Positions 52,516-62,385 of a stretch of 64,000 nucleotides of DNA are shown here, piece by piece (within the stretch, counting starts at the first letter, position 1; each line of letters starts with the position of its first letter). Origin of the DNA: Phycisphaerales bacterium (GTDB taxonomy: Bacteria; Planctomycetota; Phycisphaerae; Phycisphaerales; UBA1924). The position numbers were made by a program, and so were the translations under genes. Below the pieces are notes generated by a model. The model was not told the DNA's origin and did not search any database. It saw nothing but the letters and a program-made list of their open reading frames with translations. The DNA is taken from the NCBI GenBank assembly GCA_020849615.1, contig JADLFW010000004.1, forward strand, positions 372,001 to 436,000, written 5' to 3'.

Positions 52516-55500
52516 ATGGGCAGTTCTCACGGGCGGAAGTACGGGACTTTGGCGCGGGCATTGACCATGGCTTGCGGGGCGGCCGCGTGCGTGGTGGCGG
52601 TGGCGTGGGCGGACCCGGGCGACGGCGCGGGCCGGGCCCAGCCCCTGGCGGCGGCCGGGCAGCCGGCCGATCCGGCGGTGGCGCAGCCCAGCGTCGACCA
52701 GATCCGGGCCATGATGGCCGCGGGCGGCAAGCCCTCGGGCGGGGATGATGAGGATTCCAAGCTCAAGCCCTTCGCGGAGGTTTCCAAGGGCTACGAGAAA
52801 GTGGTTTCCACGACCGACGGGCAGAGCCTGTACTCGCTGTGGACGCGGGCCAAGGACGGGCAGATGCTCGCCGAGCTCCCCCGCGGCTACGAGAACCAGA
52901 AGCACTTCATCGCGCTGACGGTGGCCAGCGGCGAGGACTACGCGGGCCTGCAGGCCGGCGACATGTACGTCTACTGGAAGCGGCGCGACAACCGGCTGCT
53001 GATGATGGAGCCGCAGATCGGGACGCGCTCGACGGGCGACCAGGAGTCCAAGAGCTCGATCAAGCGGCTCTACACCGACCGCGTGGTGATCGACGTGCCG
53101 ATCCTGGCGATGGGCCCCAACGGCCAGCCGGTGATCGACATGGACGAGCTGCTGGCGAGCCGGGCCGGGACGTTCTTCGGCCCGGGCGTGCGCGGGGCCA
53201 ACGCGGGCCTGGCGAACATCAAGACGGCGAAGGCGTTCCCGGAGAATGTCGAGATCGCCTTCGAGATGCCGACGGCGGGCGGGTTCCTGCAGACGTTCCA
53301 CTACTCGATCAGCCAGATCCGCGACAACACCGGGTACCAGCCCCGCGCGGCGGACGAGCGGGTGGGGTACTTCACGACGGTGTACCGCGACCTGGGCAAG
53401 TTCACCGACCAGGACAAGTGGGTGCGGTACATCAACCGCTGGCACGTCGAGAAGAAGGACCCGCGGCTGAAGCTGAGCCCGCCGAAGGAGCCGATCGTCT
53501 TCTACGTCGAGCACACGGTGCCGGTGCGCTACCGCCGCTGGGTGCGCGAGGGCGCGCTGTACTGGAACGTGGCGTTCGAGAAGATCGGGATCAAGGACGC
53601 CATCGAGGTCTACTACCAGGATGAAGAGACCGGCGCCAACATGGAGAAGGACCCGGAGGATGTGCGGTACAACTTCCTCCGCTGGCTGAGCAACGACCAG
53701 GGCACGGCGATCGGCCCGTCGCGGGTGCACCCGCTGACCGGGCAGATCCTGGATGCGGATGTGATCCTGACCGACGGCTGGATCCGGCATTTCTGGCTGA
53801 ACTACAACCAGGTGCTGCCGGAGATGGCGATGGAGGGCTTCGGCCCGGAGACGATGGCGTGGCTGGAGTCGCGTCCGCAGTGGGACCCGCGGATCCGTCT
53901 GGCGGAGCCGTTGGACCGCGACCGCATGATGGCGGAGCGGATGCAGCACGGGCTGCTGAAGTACGGCGGGCACCCGATCGCGATGGCGATGAGCCCCGAC
54001 GGCGCGGGCAACATGGTGGGCGGCACGGAGTGGGACGGGATCGTGCGGCGGCAGAGCCAGCGCTCGGGGCTGTGCCTGGCGGCGCAGGGCAAGGCGTTCG
54101 ACGTGGCCACCATGCGGATGGCGCTGGAGATCATGGGCGACGCCCTCGAGCAGGCGGCGACGGCCAGCGAGCCCGACGACGAGGCCGAGGTCCAGAAGAT
54201 GCTCGAGCAGCTGCCCCCCGAGCTGCGCAAGCAGGTGGAGGACCAGATCAAGTCGGCGGGCGGCATCGCCAAGATGAAGGAAAAGATGCCCGCCGAGATG
54301 CGCGAGAAGCTCGCCAAGGGCGGCGAGCCCAAGGACGAGGACAAGAAGGACGACAAGGGCGACAAGAAGGATGAGAAGAAGAAGGACCAGAAGTGGGACA
54401 CGCTCGACGGCATCCCCGACTGGTTCGTCGGGCCGCTGCTGGCGGACCTGGTCACCCACGAGGTCGGTCACACGCTGGGGCTGCGCCACAACTTCAAGGC
54501 CTCCAGCATCTACACCCTCTCGGAGATCAACAGCACGCAGGTGAAGGGCAAGGCCTTCACCGGCTCGGTGATGGACTACACGCCGATCAACATCAACATG
54601 GGCGACGGGCCCATCCAGGGCGACTTCGGCATGACGGGCGTGGGCGCCTACGACATGTGGGCGATCGAGTACGGCTACACGCTCGAGGACCCCAAGGAGG
54701 TCGTGAAGCGCGTGGCCGAGAAGGACCTGCGCTACGCCACCGACGAGGACACGTTCGGGCCCGACCCGCTGGCCCGGCGCTACGACTTCTCCGCCAACCC
54801 GCTGGACTACGCCAAGAGCCAGATGAAGCTGGCCAAGTACCACCGCGAGCGGCTGCTTAGCAAGTTCGTGAAGGACGGCGAGAGCTGGTCCAAGGCCCGC
54901 AAGGGGTACGAGCTGACGCTGGGGCTGCAGACCCGCGGGCTGTCGATGATGGCCAACTGGGTGGGCGGCGCCTACGTGAACCGCGACCGCAAGGGCGACC
55001 CCAACGCCCGCAACCCGGTGGAGATCGTTCCCGCCGGGACGCAGCGCGATGCGCTCAAGTGGGTCATCGACAACTCGTTCTTCGATGACTCGTTCGGGCT
55101 GACGCCCGAGCTGCGCGACAAGATGACGGTGGACAAGTGGATGGACCAGGGCGGCTTCCAGGACGCCATGCAGGACGCGACCTGGCCGATCCACGACCGC
55201 ATCGCGGGCATCCAGTCGAGCGTCATGACGATGCTCATGAACCCGACGCGGCTCAAGCGCGTCTTCGACAACGAGTTCGGCGTGCCCGCCGACCAGGATG
55301 CGCTCACGCTGCCCGAGATGATCGACACGATCACCGTCGCTGTGTGGAAGGAGCTGGACGCGGCCCCCGAGGGCAACTACTCCAACCGCAAGCCGATGAT
55401 CTCGAGCCTGCGGCGCAACCTGCAGCGCGAGTACGTCGAGCGCATGATCGACCTCACGCTGCCGGGCGGGGTCAGCGGCGAGGCGGGCAAGCCCATCTCC

Positions 55501-55728
55501 AACCTGGCGGTCGCCAAGCTCCGCCAGCTGAAGGACAAGCTCGCCAAGGCGAGCGAAACGAGCGGGCTTGACACCTACACCCAGGCCCACCTCTCCGAGG
55601 CCAAGATCCGCATCGACAAGGCCCTGGATGCGCAGTTCATCTACAACTCGGGAGGCGCGGGCGGCGTGCCTTACTGGCTCTTCGGTCGTCCCACTGAGCA
55701 GGCCCCGCAGCAGCACGAGCAGCCCTGA
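52516..55728 (+). CDS. secreted zinc metalloprotease (DUF5117/DUF4953-type, HExxH)
   Basis: 1070 aa with a signal peptide (about 1-32, AVAWA). The zinc motif is HEVGHTLGLRH (His648, Glu649, His652, His658), the metzincin-like HExxHxxGxxH form. An acidic, Lys/Asp/Glu-rich linker (about 590-630) sits just before it. The N-terminal ~520 residues have the DUF5117 pattern (FIALTVASGEDYAGLQAGDM, YWNVAFEKIGIKDAIEV). It probably degrades proteins or peptides outside the cytoplasm. A Rho-independent terminator follows at 55757. It stands as a single-gene unit. Confidence 0.9.
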   Translation: MGSSHGRKYGTLARALTMACGAAACVVAVAWADPGDGAGRAQPLAAAGQPADPAVAQPSVDQIRAMMAAGGKPSGGDDEDSKLKPFAEVSKGYEKVVSTTDGQSLYSLWTRAKDGQMLAELPRGYENQKHFIALTVASGEDYAGLQAGDMYVYWKRRDNRLLMMEPQIGTRSTGDQESKSSIKRLYTDRVVIDVPILAMGPNGQPVIDMDELLASRAGTFFGPGVRGANAGLANIKTAKAFPENVEIAFEMPTAGGFLQTFHYSISQIRDNTGYQPRAADERVGYFTTVYRDLGKFTDQDKWVRYINRWHVEKKDPRLKLSPPKEPIVFYVEHTVPVRYRRWVREGALYWNVAFEKIGIKDAIEVYYQDEETGANMEKDPEDVRYNFLRWLSNDQGTAIGPSRVHPLTGQILDADVILTDGWIRHFWLNYNQVLPEMAMEGFGPETMAWLESRPQWDPRIRLAEPLDRDRMMAERMQHGLLKYGGHPIAMAMSPDGAGNMVGGTEWDGIVRRQSQRSGLCLAAQGKAFDVATMRMALEIMGDALEQAATASEPDDEAEVQKMLEQLPPELRKQVEDQIKSAGGIAKMKEKMPAEMREKLAKGGEPKDEDKKDDKGDKKDEKKKDQKWDTLDGIPDWFVGPLLADLVTHEVGHTLGLRHNFKASSIYTLSEINSTQVKGKAFTGSVMDYTPININMGDGPIQGDFGMTGVGAYDMWAIEYGYTLEDPKEVVKRVAEKDLRYATDEDTFGPDPLARRYDFSANPLDYAKSQMKLAKYHRERLLSKFVKDGESWSKARKGYELTLGLQTRGLSMMANWVGGAYVNRDRKGDPNARNPVEIVPAGTQRDALKWVIDNSFFDDSFGLTPELRDKMTVDKWMDQGGFQDAMQDATWPIHDRIAGIQSSVMTMLMNPTRLKRVFDNEFGVPADQDALTLPEMIDTITVAVWKELDAAPEGNYSNRKPMISSLRRNLQREYVERMIDLTLPGGVSGEAGKPISNLAVAKLRQLKDKLAKASETSGLDTYTQAHLSEAKIRIDKALDAQFIYNSGGAGGVPYWLFGRPTEQAPQQHEQP

Positions 55729-55756
55729 GCGGGTGAGCTGAACCGGATGTGATCAA

Positions 55757-55786
55757 GGGCCGTCCCGCAGCGGGCGGCCCTTTTTT
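55757..55786 (+). terminator. Rho-independent terminator of the metalloprotease gene
   Basis: GGGCCGTCCCG, loop CAG, CGGGCGGCCC makes a GC-rich stem with one bulged T, directly followed by TTTTTT. It lies 28 bp after the stop codon. Confidence 0.92.
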
Positions 55787-55912
55787 CTGCGCACGGAAGA
55801 GAGGATGAACGCGGCTCGACGCCGGTCAGGACGACCGGATCGGTGTCCATCCGCGTTGAACCGTGGCCGGTTTGTCTCTGCGCCCTCTGCGGACGGTGCG
55901 TTGAGTTCTTCC
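55787..55912. repeat. decayed word-repeat spacer between metalloprotease and tadA
   Basis: This 126-bp convergent spacer contains words such as ATCCGCGTTGAACCGTGG and CTCTGCGCCCTCTGCGG, which resemble short repeats dispersed in environmental genomes. It shares CTCTG words with the spacer at 56480-56782. No coding region is visible. Confidence 0.4.
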
Positions 55913-56479
55913 TCAGACTCCCCGGCCGCGGCGCAGGTCGCGGAAGAACGCGCGGAGCAGGCCCGCGGCCTCCTCGGCCCGGACACCGGTGATGACCTCC
56001 GCCCGGTGGTTCAGGCGCCTGTCATCGGCGAGCGTGTAGAGGGAACGGGCCGCGCCGGCCTTGGGGTCATCGGCGCCGTAGACGAGCCGGCCGATGCGGG
56101 CGTTGACGATCAGCCCGGCGCACATGGGGCAGGGCTCGAGGGTCACCGCCAGCGTGCAGTCGTTGAGGCGCCAGTCCCGGGCCGCGGCGCAGGCCCGCTG
56201 GATGGCGATGAACTCGGCGTGCGAGGAGGGATCCTTGTCGACCTCGCGGCGGTTGAAGCCCTCGCCAAGGATCTCCCCCGTGGCGGTGCGGTAGACCACC
56301 GCGCCGACGGGGACCTCGCCCATCGCGGCGGCCTCGCGGGCGAGATCGAGCGCGCGGGCCATCATGCGGAGGTCGAGCTCGGTCGCGGGGGCGGCGGGCC
56401 CGGCGGGCGCGTGAACGCCCGGGACGGCCCGGACGGGCTCGGGCCGGAACAGTCGCATCCAGAACGGGCGGGCCATCAC
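55913..56479 (-). CDS. tadA: tRNA adenosine(34) deaminase
   Basis: 188 aa. It deaminates wobble A34 to inosine in tRNA-Arg(ACG). The zinc and catalytic residues are His87/Glu89 in SSHAEF and Cys117/Cys120 in EPCPMCAG. GEVPVGAVVY is present upstream, and LYTLADDRRLNHRAEV is the C-terminal tRNA-contact block. The first ~35 residues are a non-conserved extension rich in Pro and Ala, so the true start could lie at MMARAL (about residue 39). Repeat-rich spacers flank the gene. Confidence 0.93.
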   Translation of the reverse strand: MMARPFWMRLFRPEPVRAVPGVHAPAGPAAPATELDLRMMARALDLAREAAAMGEVPVGAVVYRTATGEILGEGFNRREVDKDPSSHAEFIAIQRACAAARDWRLNDCTLAVTLEPCPMCAGLIVNARIGRLVYGADDPKAGAARSLYTLADDRRLNHRAEVITGVRAEEAAGLLRAFFRDLRRGRGV

Positions 56480-56782
56480 GATCAGGGCGCTCCTCAGGAA
56501 GACTCACCACAGAGGCGCAGAGACCACAGAGAAGAAGGGAACAGGGGACAGGGGGTAGATTGGATCATCAAGCATCACCCATCAAGTAGTAAAGGTCTCG
56601 TCGGCTCTGTGCCTCTGTGCCTCTGTGGTGAAGACTCTTCGTTGGACTTATCAAGGCGGTGCAACGCAGAGGCGCGGAGGCACAGAGAAGATGGGAACGG
56701 GTCAAGTTGATCCGACAGCATCGGCCTGTTCCCTGTCCCCTGTTTCTCTGTGGTCTCTGTGTCTTTGTGGTGAACTCCTGTC
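56480..56782. repeat. nested inverted repeat built from CACAGAG words
   Basis: The 303-bp gap between tadA and tatC is a large imperfect palindrome. The outer arms are at 56503-56554 (CTCACCACAGAGGCGCAG then ACCACAGAGAAG and ACAGGGGACAGGG) and 56731-56773 (CCCTGTCCCCTGTTTCTCTG then TGGTCTCTGTGTC). An inner pair lies at 56603-56632 and 56661-56690. The whole region could fold into a long cruciform. No gene is supported, and its base composition is lower in GC than the flanks. Confidence 0.75.
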
Positions 56783-57832
56783 TTAGTCACCCGCATCGAC
56801 ATCGCCTTCCTTCTTCGGCCGCAGGCCGCGGGCCACGCGGTCGGCGGGGAGGGCCCACAGCAGGAAGCCGCCGAGTTCGAAGAGCAGGTAGAGGGGGATG
56901 GCCAGGAGGCTCATGGTGAGGGGGTCGGGGGTGGGGGTGAGTATCGCCGCGGCGACCGCGCAGATCAGCACGACGTGCTTGCGGTAGTGCTTGAGCATGG
57001 CCCGGTCGATGACGCCGGCCCAGCCCAGGAGCATGACGAGGACGGGGGTCTGGAAGCCGCCGGCGAAGGCGAGCATCATGGAGAGGAAGAGGTCGAGGTA
57101 CTCCTTGATGCGGTACTGCTGCTCGATGCCGGCGCCCTTGGTGAGGGGCATGCCCATGATGACGGGCGGCTGGCCCGGCAACGCGACGTTGCAGCGCAGC
57201 TCGTTCAGCAGGCGGTTGATCCAGACCGCGCCGACGGCGGGGTCCTTGGGATCGCCCTCGAGGACGGGGTAGACGGGGAGCGTGACGCCCTCGGGCAGCG
57301 CGCCGATGATCGGAGTGACGGGCCGGCCCATCTCCGAGCCGAAGTGCACGAAGAACTTGAGCATGGCGGGGAGGATGATGAAGTAGAGGAAGACGATGCC
57401 CAGGATGGTGAGCAGGGCGCTCATCGGGACCAGCAGGTAGGCGAAGCGGCGCTCGTGCTGGTAGAGGCCGGGGGCGACGAACTTCCAGAGCTGCCACAGG
57501 AGCCACGGGCCCGCCAGCAGCAGCGTGACGATGCCGGCGATCTTGAAGTAGGAGAAGAAGGTCTCCAGGACGTTGGTGGCCTGGAGCGTGGGGCGCTGGC
57601 CCTCGTGACGCAGGGCGTTCTGCACGGGCAGGACCAGGAACTCCAGGATCGACTGCCCGTAGTAGACCGCCAGCGCAAAGATCGGCACCGCGCCCAGCAG
57701 CCCGAAGAGCAGCCGCCGGCGCAGCTCTTCGATGTGGTCGCCGAACGACATCACCGCGCCCTCATCGCCCGCCGGCGCGAGGTCGGCCCGCTCGCGGTGC
57801 AGCAGATCCCGGCGTGTCTGGAGGTCGCTCAT
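56783..57832 (-). CDS. tatC: Sec-independent (Tat) protein translocase subunit TatC
   Basis: 349 aa from the ATG at 57832. TatC forms the receptor for twin-arginine signal peptides. The N-terminal signature is MSFGDHIEELRRRLLFGLLG, followed by FFSYFKIAGIVTLLLAGPWLLWQLWKFVAPGLYQHERR. Six membrane segments are present. The usual length is about 250; the excess is mainly an insertion of about 65-70 residues (near 170-235) in the second periplasmic loop, between HFGSEMGRPV and YRIKEYLDLF. Residues 1-27 also extend the N-terminus. No tatA lies in the window. Confidence 0.92.
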   Translation of the reverse strand: MSDLQTRRDLLHRERADLAPAGDEGAVMSFGDHIEELRRRLLFGLLGAVPIFALAVYYGQSILEFLVLPVQNALRHEGQRPTLQATNVLETFFSYFKIAGIVTLLLAGPWLLWQLWKFVAPGLYQHERRFAYLLVPMSALLTILGIVFLYFIILPAMLKFFVHFGSEMGRPVTPIIGALPEGVTLPVYPVLEGDPKDPAVGAVWINRLLNELRCNVALPGQPPVIMGMPLTKGAGIEQQYRIKEYLDLFLSMMLAFAGGFQTPVLVMLLGWAGVIDRAMLKHYRKHVVLICAVAAAILTPTPDPLTMSLLAIPLYLLFELGGFLLWALPADRVARGLRPKKEGDVDAGD

Positions 57833-57890
57833 AAGTGGGGTCGAGCAGGCGGCGTGCCGGGGAGCGTAGCCGGGCCGGTGCGTCCGCCTA

Positions 57891-58151
57891 TCAGCGGTGC
57901 GCTCCGCGGGCCATCTCGTCGATCGCCGCCTTGGCGTCGTAGAGCGAGGCCCCGGTGATCTCGCGGTAGCGCTTGATCGCGGCGATCGTGTGCGCCGGGC
58001 CCCTGGCCGCAAGGTCGCGCACCTCCTGCAGCTCATCGCTCCCGGGCAACTCGAGCCCCAGGTGCTCGAGGATCAGGTCGAGCTTCCGCTCCAGCCGGGC
58101 GAGCCGCAGCCTCTCCGAAGGTGGTGGCGAACCGAACCCGAATAAACCCAT
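57891..58151 (-). CDS. stand-alone ribosomal protein L7/L12 C-terminal-like domain protein
   Basis: 86 aa from the ATG at 58151 (MGLFGFG); an ATG at 58169 adds six residues. A short helical N-terminus (LRLARLERKLDLILEHLGLEL) precedes ARGPAHTIAAIKRYREITGASLYDAKAAIDEM, which matches the L7/L12 C-terminal fold (IKxxREITGxxLxxAKxxV). It lacks the L7/L12 dimerisation domain. Similar short proteins occur in several bacteria without a known role. It lies 58 bp upstream of tatC on the same strand. Confidence 0.8.
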   Translation of the reverse strand: MGLFGFGSPPPSERLRLARLERKLDLILEHLGLELPGSDELQEVRDLAARGPAHTIAAIKRYREITGASLYDAKAAIDEMARGAHR

Positions 58152-58301
58152 GAACACCCCCTGGTGCACGGCCTGTGAAGGGTAGACCGGGCCGCGAACC
58201 GATGATTCCGCGGGTGACGGGCCCGCGGCCCGGTTCGTAGGAAGGATGGCCGACGGGCAGGCCCGGCCCGCGCATCTGGTCGGGTGAAGTAGTGGGGACT
58301 T

Positions 58302-58955
58302 GTGCAGCAGCCACCGGTTGATCCCGAGGTTTCACTCGTCGCGGCCGCTTCCCGCGGAGACACGGAAGCCCTGCGCCGGCTCTGGGAGGCCAACCGGCGG
58401 TGGGTGGCGGCGGTGATCCTGGCCCACAAGCCCCGTTGGGCCGATGCGGATGACCTGCTGCAGGATGTCGCGGCCACGCTGGTCCGCAAGATCGGGCAGG
58501 TGAGGGAGGAAGCCGCTTTCCGCCCGTGGCTGCGGACCGTCGCGATCAACGCGGCCCGGGCCGCTGCGCGGGGGCAGCACCACGAGCCGATCGCGTTCTC
58601 CTCGGCGGCGGGCCGGGCGGGCGCGGGTGTGGAGATCGATGCGCCGGTCGGCGCGGGGCGCGGGCCGGATTCGGCCGCGCCGGGCTCCGAGTCCGACCGC
58701 CGCGATGAGGGCCGTCGCCTGCTGGACCTGGCCGCGATGCTGCCCGAGGGCTACCGCGAGCCCCTGCTGCTGCGGTGCCTGCACGACATGAGCTACCGGC
58801 AGATCGGCCTGCTCGTGGGGCTGCCGGAGACGACGATCGAGACGCGGATCGCGCGCGGGCGGAGGATGCTCCGCGAACTGGCCCAGGGCACGACGTCCGG
58901 GAACGACCAGGCGGGCACGGTGCCACGCCAGGCCCGGCAGACGCTGGGGTGCTGA
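58302..58955 (+). CDS. ECF-type sigma factor
   Basis: 217 aa, GTG start. Region 2 spans EALRRLWEANRRWVAAVI to ADADDLLQDVAATLVRKI and FRPWLRTVAINAARAAAR. An Ala/Gly-rich linker leads to region 4: LPEGYREPLLLRCLHDMSYRQIGLLVGLPETTIETRIARGRRML. A basic low-complexity tail ends the protein. It precedes a membrane anti-sigma candidate by 75 bp and a PDZ protein gene, a layout suggesting envelope-stress control. Confidence 0.92.
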   Translation: MQQPPVDPEVSLVAAASRGDTEALRRLWEANRRWVAAVILAHKPRWADADDLLQDVAATLVRKIGQVREEAAFRPWLRTVAINAARAAARGQHHEPIAFSSAAGRAGAGVEIDAPVGAGRGPDSAAPGSESDRRDEGRRLLDLAAMLPEGYREPLLLRCLHDMSYRQIGLLVGLPETTIETRIARGRRMLRELAQGTTSGNDQAGTVPRQARQTLGC

Positions 58956-59030
58956 CGGATCGGCCCGGCTGGCGCATCTTGATGGAGAGGAAGGGGCGTG
59001 CGGGCTGGAGCGCACGCTTCGGGTGAAGCC

Positions 59031-59690
59031 ATGACAACCGCCGATTACAACTCTGATCCGGGCCTGGAGCGCGACCTGCTCATCAGCCGCGTCGTGGACT
59101 GCCGGGCCTCCGCGGAAGACTGGTCGGCCCTGGACCGGCTGGCCCGGGGAGACGATTCGGTCTGGCGCGAGCTGGCCCGGGCCCAGCGCGAGCACGCGCT
59201 GCTCTCGGGCGCGGTGCTGGATGAGGTGGCCTCGGCGGATTCGGTCGGGCTGCCCGAGCACCACGCGGCGAGCTTCAGGCTGACCTCGCGCATCCGGGCC
59301 GCCGGCGCGTGGGGCGGCTGGGCCGCGGCCGCGGCGGTGGCCCTGGCGTGGATGGGCGGGCTGCCGGCGGGCGGCCCGGGCCAGCCCGGCGCCGCGGGCA
59401 ATCAGGCCTCGGTGCTCCCCTTCAGCAACGCCTCCGATGCTCTCAACGCGTACCTCGACCTGGGCAAGAAGGATGGCCGCGTGATCCAGCAGCTGCCCGG
59501 CAAGGTGCTGCTGGATGACCCCCAGCCGGCGGCCGATGGCCAGGGCTACGAGGTCATCTTCATCCGCCAGATCGTCGAGCGCGAGCGCGTGCCCGACCTG
59601 TACCGCTTCAGCCGGGATGAGACGGGCGGGCTGACGGCCGTGCCCGTGCAGGTGCGCCGCGCGGTGCGCGGTTCACCCGGCCCGATGTAA
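59031..59690 (+). CDS. putative membrane anti-sigma factor
   Basis: 219 aa from the ATG at 59031; a GTG at 58998 is also open. The N-terminus DLLISRVVDCRASAEDWSALDRLARGDDSVWRELARAQRE resembles the short anti-sigma-like domain that follows planctomycete ECF genes. A hydrophobic segment (AWGGWAAAAAVALAWMGGL, about 90-110) separates it from an extracytoplasmic ~100 residues (YEVIFIRQIVERERVPDLYRF). No zinc motif is present. The role is inferred from topology and position between sigma and PDZ genes. Confidence 0.65.
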   Translation: MTTADYNSDPGLERDLLISRVVDCRASAEDWSALDRLARGDDSVWRELARAQREHALLSGAVLDEVASADSVGLPEHHAASFRLTSRIRAAGAWGGWAAAAAVALAWMGGLPAGGPGQPGAAGNQASVLPFSNASDALNAYLDLGKKDGRVIQQLPGKVLLDDPQPAADGQGYEVIFIRQIVERERVPDLYRFSRDETGGLTAVPVQVRRAVRGSPGPM

Positions 59691-59778
59691 GCACGACCCC
59701 GGCGATCTCCCGGGCGCAAGACAACCCAAGGTATTCCGAAACACAGGTAGAGCACAGAACCACGACAGGAGCCATGCC

Positions 59779-61035
59779 ATGAACCGTTCCAGCCCCCTGG
59801 TCCGACTGAACACCGCCGCGATGACCGCGGCGCTGCTGGCGGCGGCCGCCGGCGCCCCGGTGTACGCCCAGCCCTCGACCGACACCACCGAGAAACAGCT
59901 CGAGGGCAGCTTCGATCAGCCGCTGGCCGGCGATGACGGCGGCTCGCAGAGCACGACCGTGATGGAGGTCCGCGACGACTCGGGCTCGTACAAGCTCGAG
60001 ATGTCGGGCAAGAAGATCAAGGCCTGGCACGACGGCAAGGCGGTGCCGAAGGACCGCATCCGCCGCACCAAGGACAAGGTCGAGCTGCTCGACAAGGAGG
60101 GCAATGTCCTCCATGCGTTCAAGGTCGGCGGGCAGGGCGCGCCCGGCGCGATCGAGATCCCCGGCGCGGGCCGGTTCTTCTTCCGCGAGGGCGTTCCGGG
60201 GCAGCCCGGCACCCCGCAGCCGCCCGAGCCGCCGCGTCCGCTCGGCAATATCGTCATCCAGAACGCACCGCCCGTGATGCTGGGTATCACCATGTCCGAC
60301 GCGGATGAAGGCGTCCTCGAGGAGATCAACCAGGGCCGCGAGGGTGACAAGATCGAGAGCGGCATCGTCGTCGACCGCGTCGTCGATGAGCTTCCTGCCG
60401 CCAAGGCCGGGCTGGAGGAGGGCGATGTGATCATCGCCGTCGGGGGCGAGCGCGGCGTCGACCAGGAGGAGCTCCGCGACATGCTCCGCGAGCGCAAGCC
60501 CGGCGATGAGCTCGCGCTGAAGGTCTTCCGCGACGGCAAGAGCAAGGACATCACGGTCAAGCTCGAGAAGTTCGATGCGGCGCGGCTCAGCCCCGGCATG
60601 GCCGGTCAGCCCGGCGATCAGGTCGAGGTCGAGGGCGTGCCCAACTGGCTGCAGCACCTGGGCGGCGAGCAGGGCCGCGCTCACATGGAAGCGGCCCGCA
60701 AGGAGCTCGAGAAGGCGCTGAAGCAGCTGAAGGACAACCCGGACCTGCAGCCCGACAAGATCCGCAGCGAGACCCAGAAGGCGCTCGAGCAGGCGCTCAA
60801 GGCCTTCCGCGAGGCGGAGAAGAACGGGCAGCAGCAGTGGGAGCGGTTCATGGGCCCGGGCGAGGATGGCCAGGCCTGGGTCTGGAGCGGCAAGCCCGAC
60901 CAGTTCTACAAGGTGCCCACGCCCGCGCCGCGCGGTGATGGCGACACGTCCCGCAAGCTCGACCGCCTCGCCGACCAGCTGGAGCGCCTCAACCGCCGTC
61001 TCGATGAACTCGAGCGCCGGCTCGACCAGCGCTGA
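59779..61035 (+). CDS. exported PDZ-domain protein with coiled-coil C-terminus
   Basis: 418 aa with a signal peptide (1-30, ending PVYA), AGGAG upstream. A beta-rich domain (about 60-130; SYKLEMSGKKIKAWHDGKAV) precedes a PDZ domain (about 165-265) with VMLGITMSD, AKAGLEEGDVIIAVGG and MLRERKPGDELALKVFRDG. The C-terminal ~120 residues form charged helices and end in a leucine-spaced coiled coil. There is no protease domain, so it is not a DegP. With the sigma and anti-sigma genes it suggests sensing of unfolded envelope proteins. A strong terminator follows. Confidence 0.85.
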   Translation: MNRSSPLVRLNTAAMTAALLAAAAGAPVYAQPSTDTTEKQLEGSFDQPLAGDDGGSQSTTVMEVRDDSGSYKLEMSGKKIKAWHDGKAVPKDRIRRTKDKVELLDKEGNVLHAFKVGGQGAPGAIEIPGAGRFFFREGVPGQPGTPQPPEPPRPLGNIVIQNAPPVMLGITMSDADEGVLEEINQGREGDKIESGIVVDRVVDELPAAKAGLEEGDVIIAVGGERGVDQEELRDMLRERKPGDELALKVFRDGKSKDITVKLEKFDAARLSPGMAGQPGDQVEVEGVPNWLQHLGGEQGRAHMEAARKELEKALKQLKDNPDLQPDKIRSETQKALEQALKAFREAEKNGQQQWERFMGPGEDGQAWVWSGKPDQFYKVPTPAPRGDGDTSRKLDRLADQLERLNRRLDELERRLDQR

Positions 61036-61123
61036 GCACGGAACGCCCCCGGCCCGGGATCACCCGCATCCCCGGTGCGCGGGCGGCGACCACCACTTGC
61101 GGCTCCCAGGAGCCACATGCGGC

Positions 61124-61161
61124 CCGGCCGCGCGCCCCACCGCGCGGCCGGTGCTTCTTTT
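61124..61161 (+). terminator. Rho-independent terminator after the PDZ gene
   Basis: CCGGCCGCGCG, loop CCCCAC, CGCGCGGCCGG is a perfect 11-bp stem, followed by TGCTTCTTTT. It closes the sigma/anti-sigma/PDZ unit about 90 bp after the stop. Confidence 0.88.
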
Positions 61162-61301
61162 GGCCGCGGCCCGGCGGAGTGTCGGTTTCGCCCGCCGGTT
61201 TGGTTACACCGTCGATCCGGGCGGGCCGATACACGTAGAGACACTACGATCCGATAACCGGCCCGAGGCCGGAGCCGCTCTCCCCCGGAAAGGACGCCAG
61301 C

Positions 61302-62381
<1,080 letters not shown>

Positions 62382-62385
62382 GCGA

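Noticed and set aside
52276..55716. A minus-strand open frame of over 1100 codons opposite the metalloprotease
   Set aside because: It has no domain motifs and is rich in Arg, His, Leu and Val repeats that mirror the plus-strand gene. High GC and few stop codons explain it.
61036..61301. Additional gene between the PDZ and moxR genes
   Set aside because: Frames in this 266-bp spacer lack ribosome-binding sites and motifs. The region holds the terminator at 61124 and short GC-rich hairpins only.
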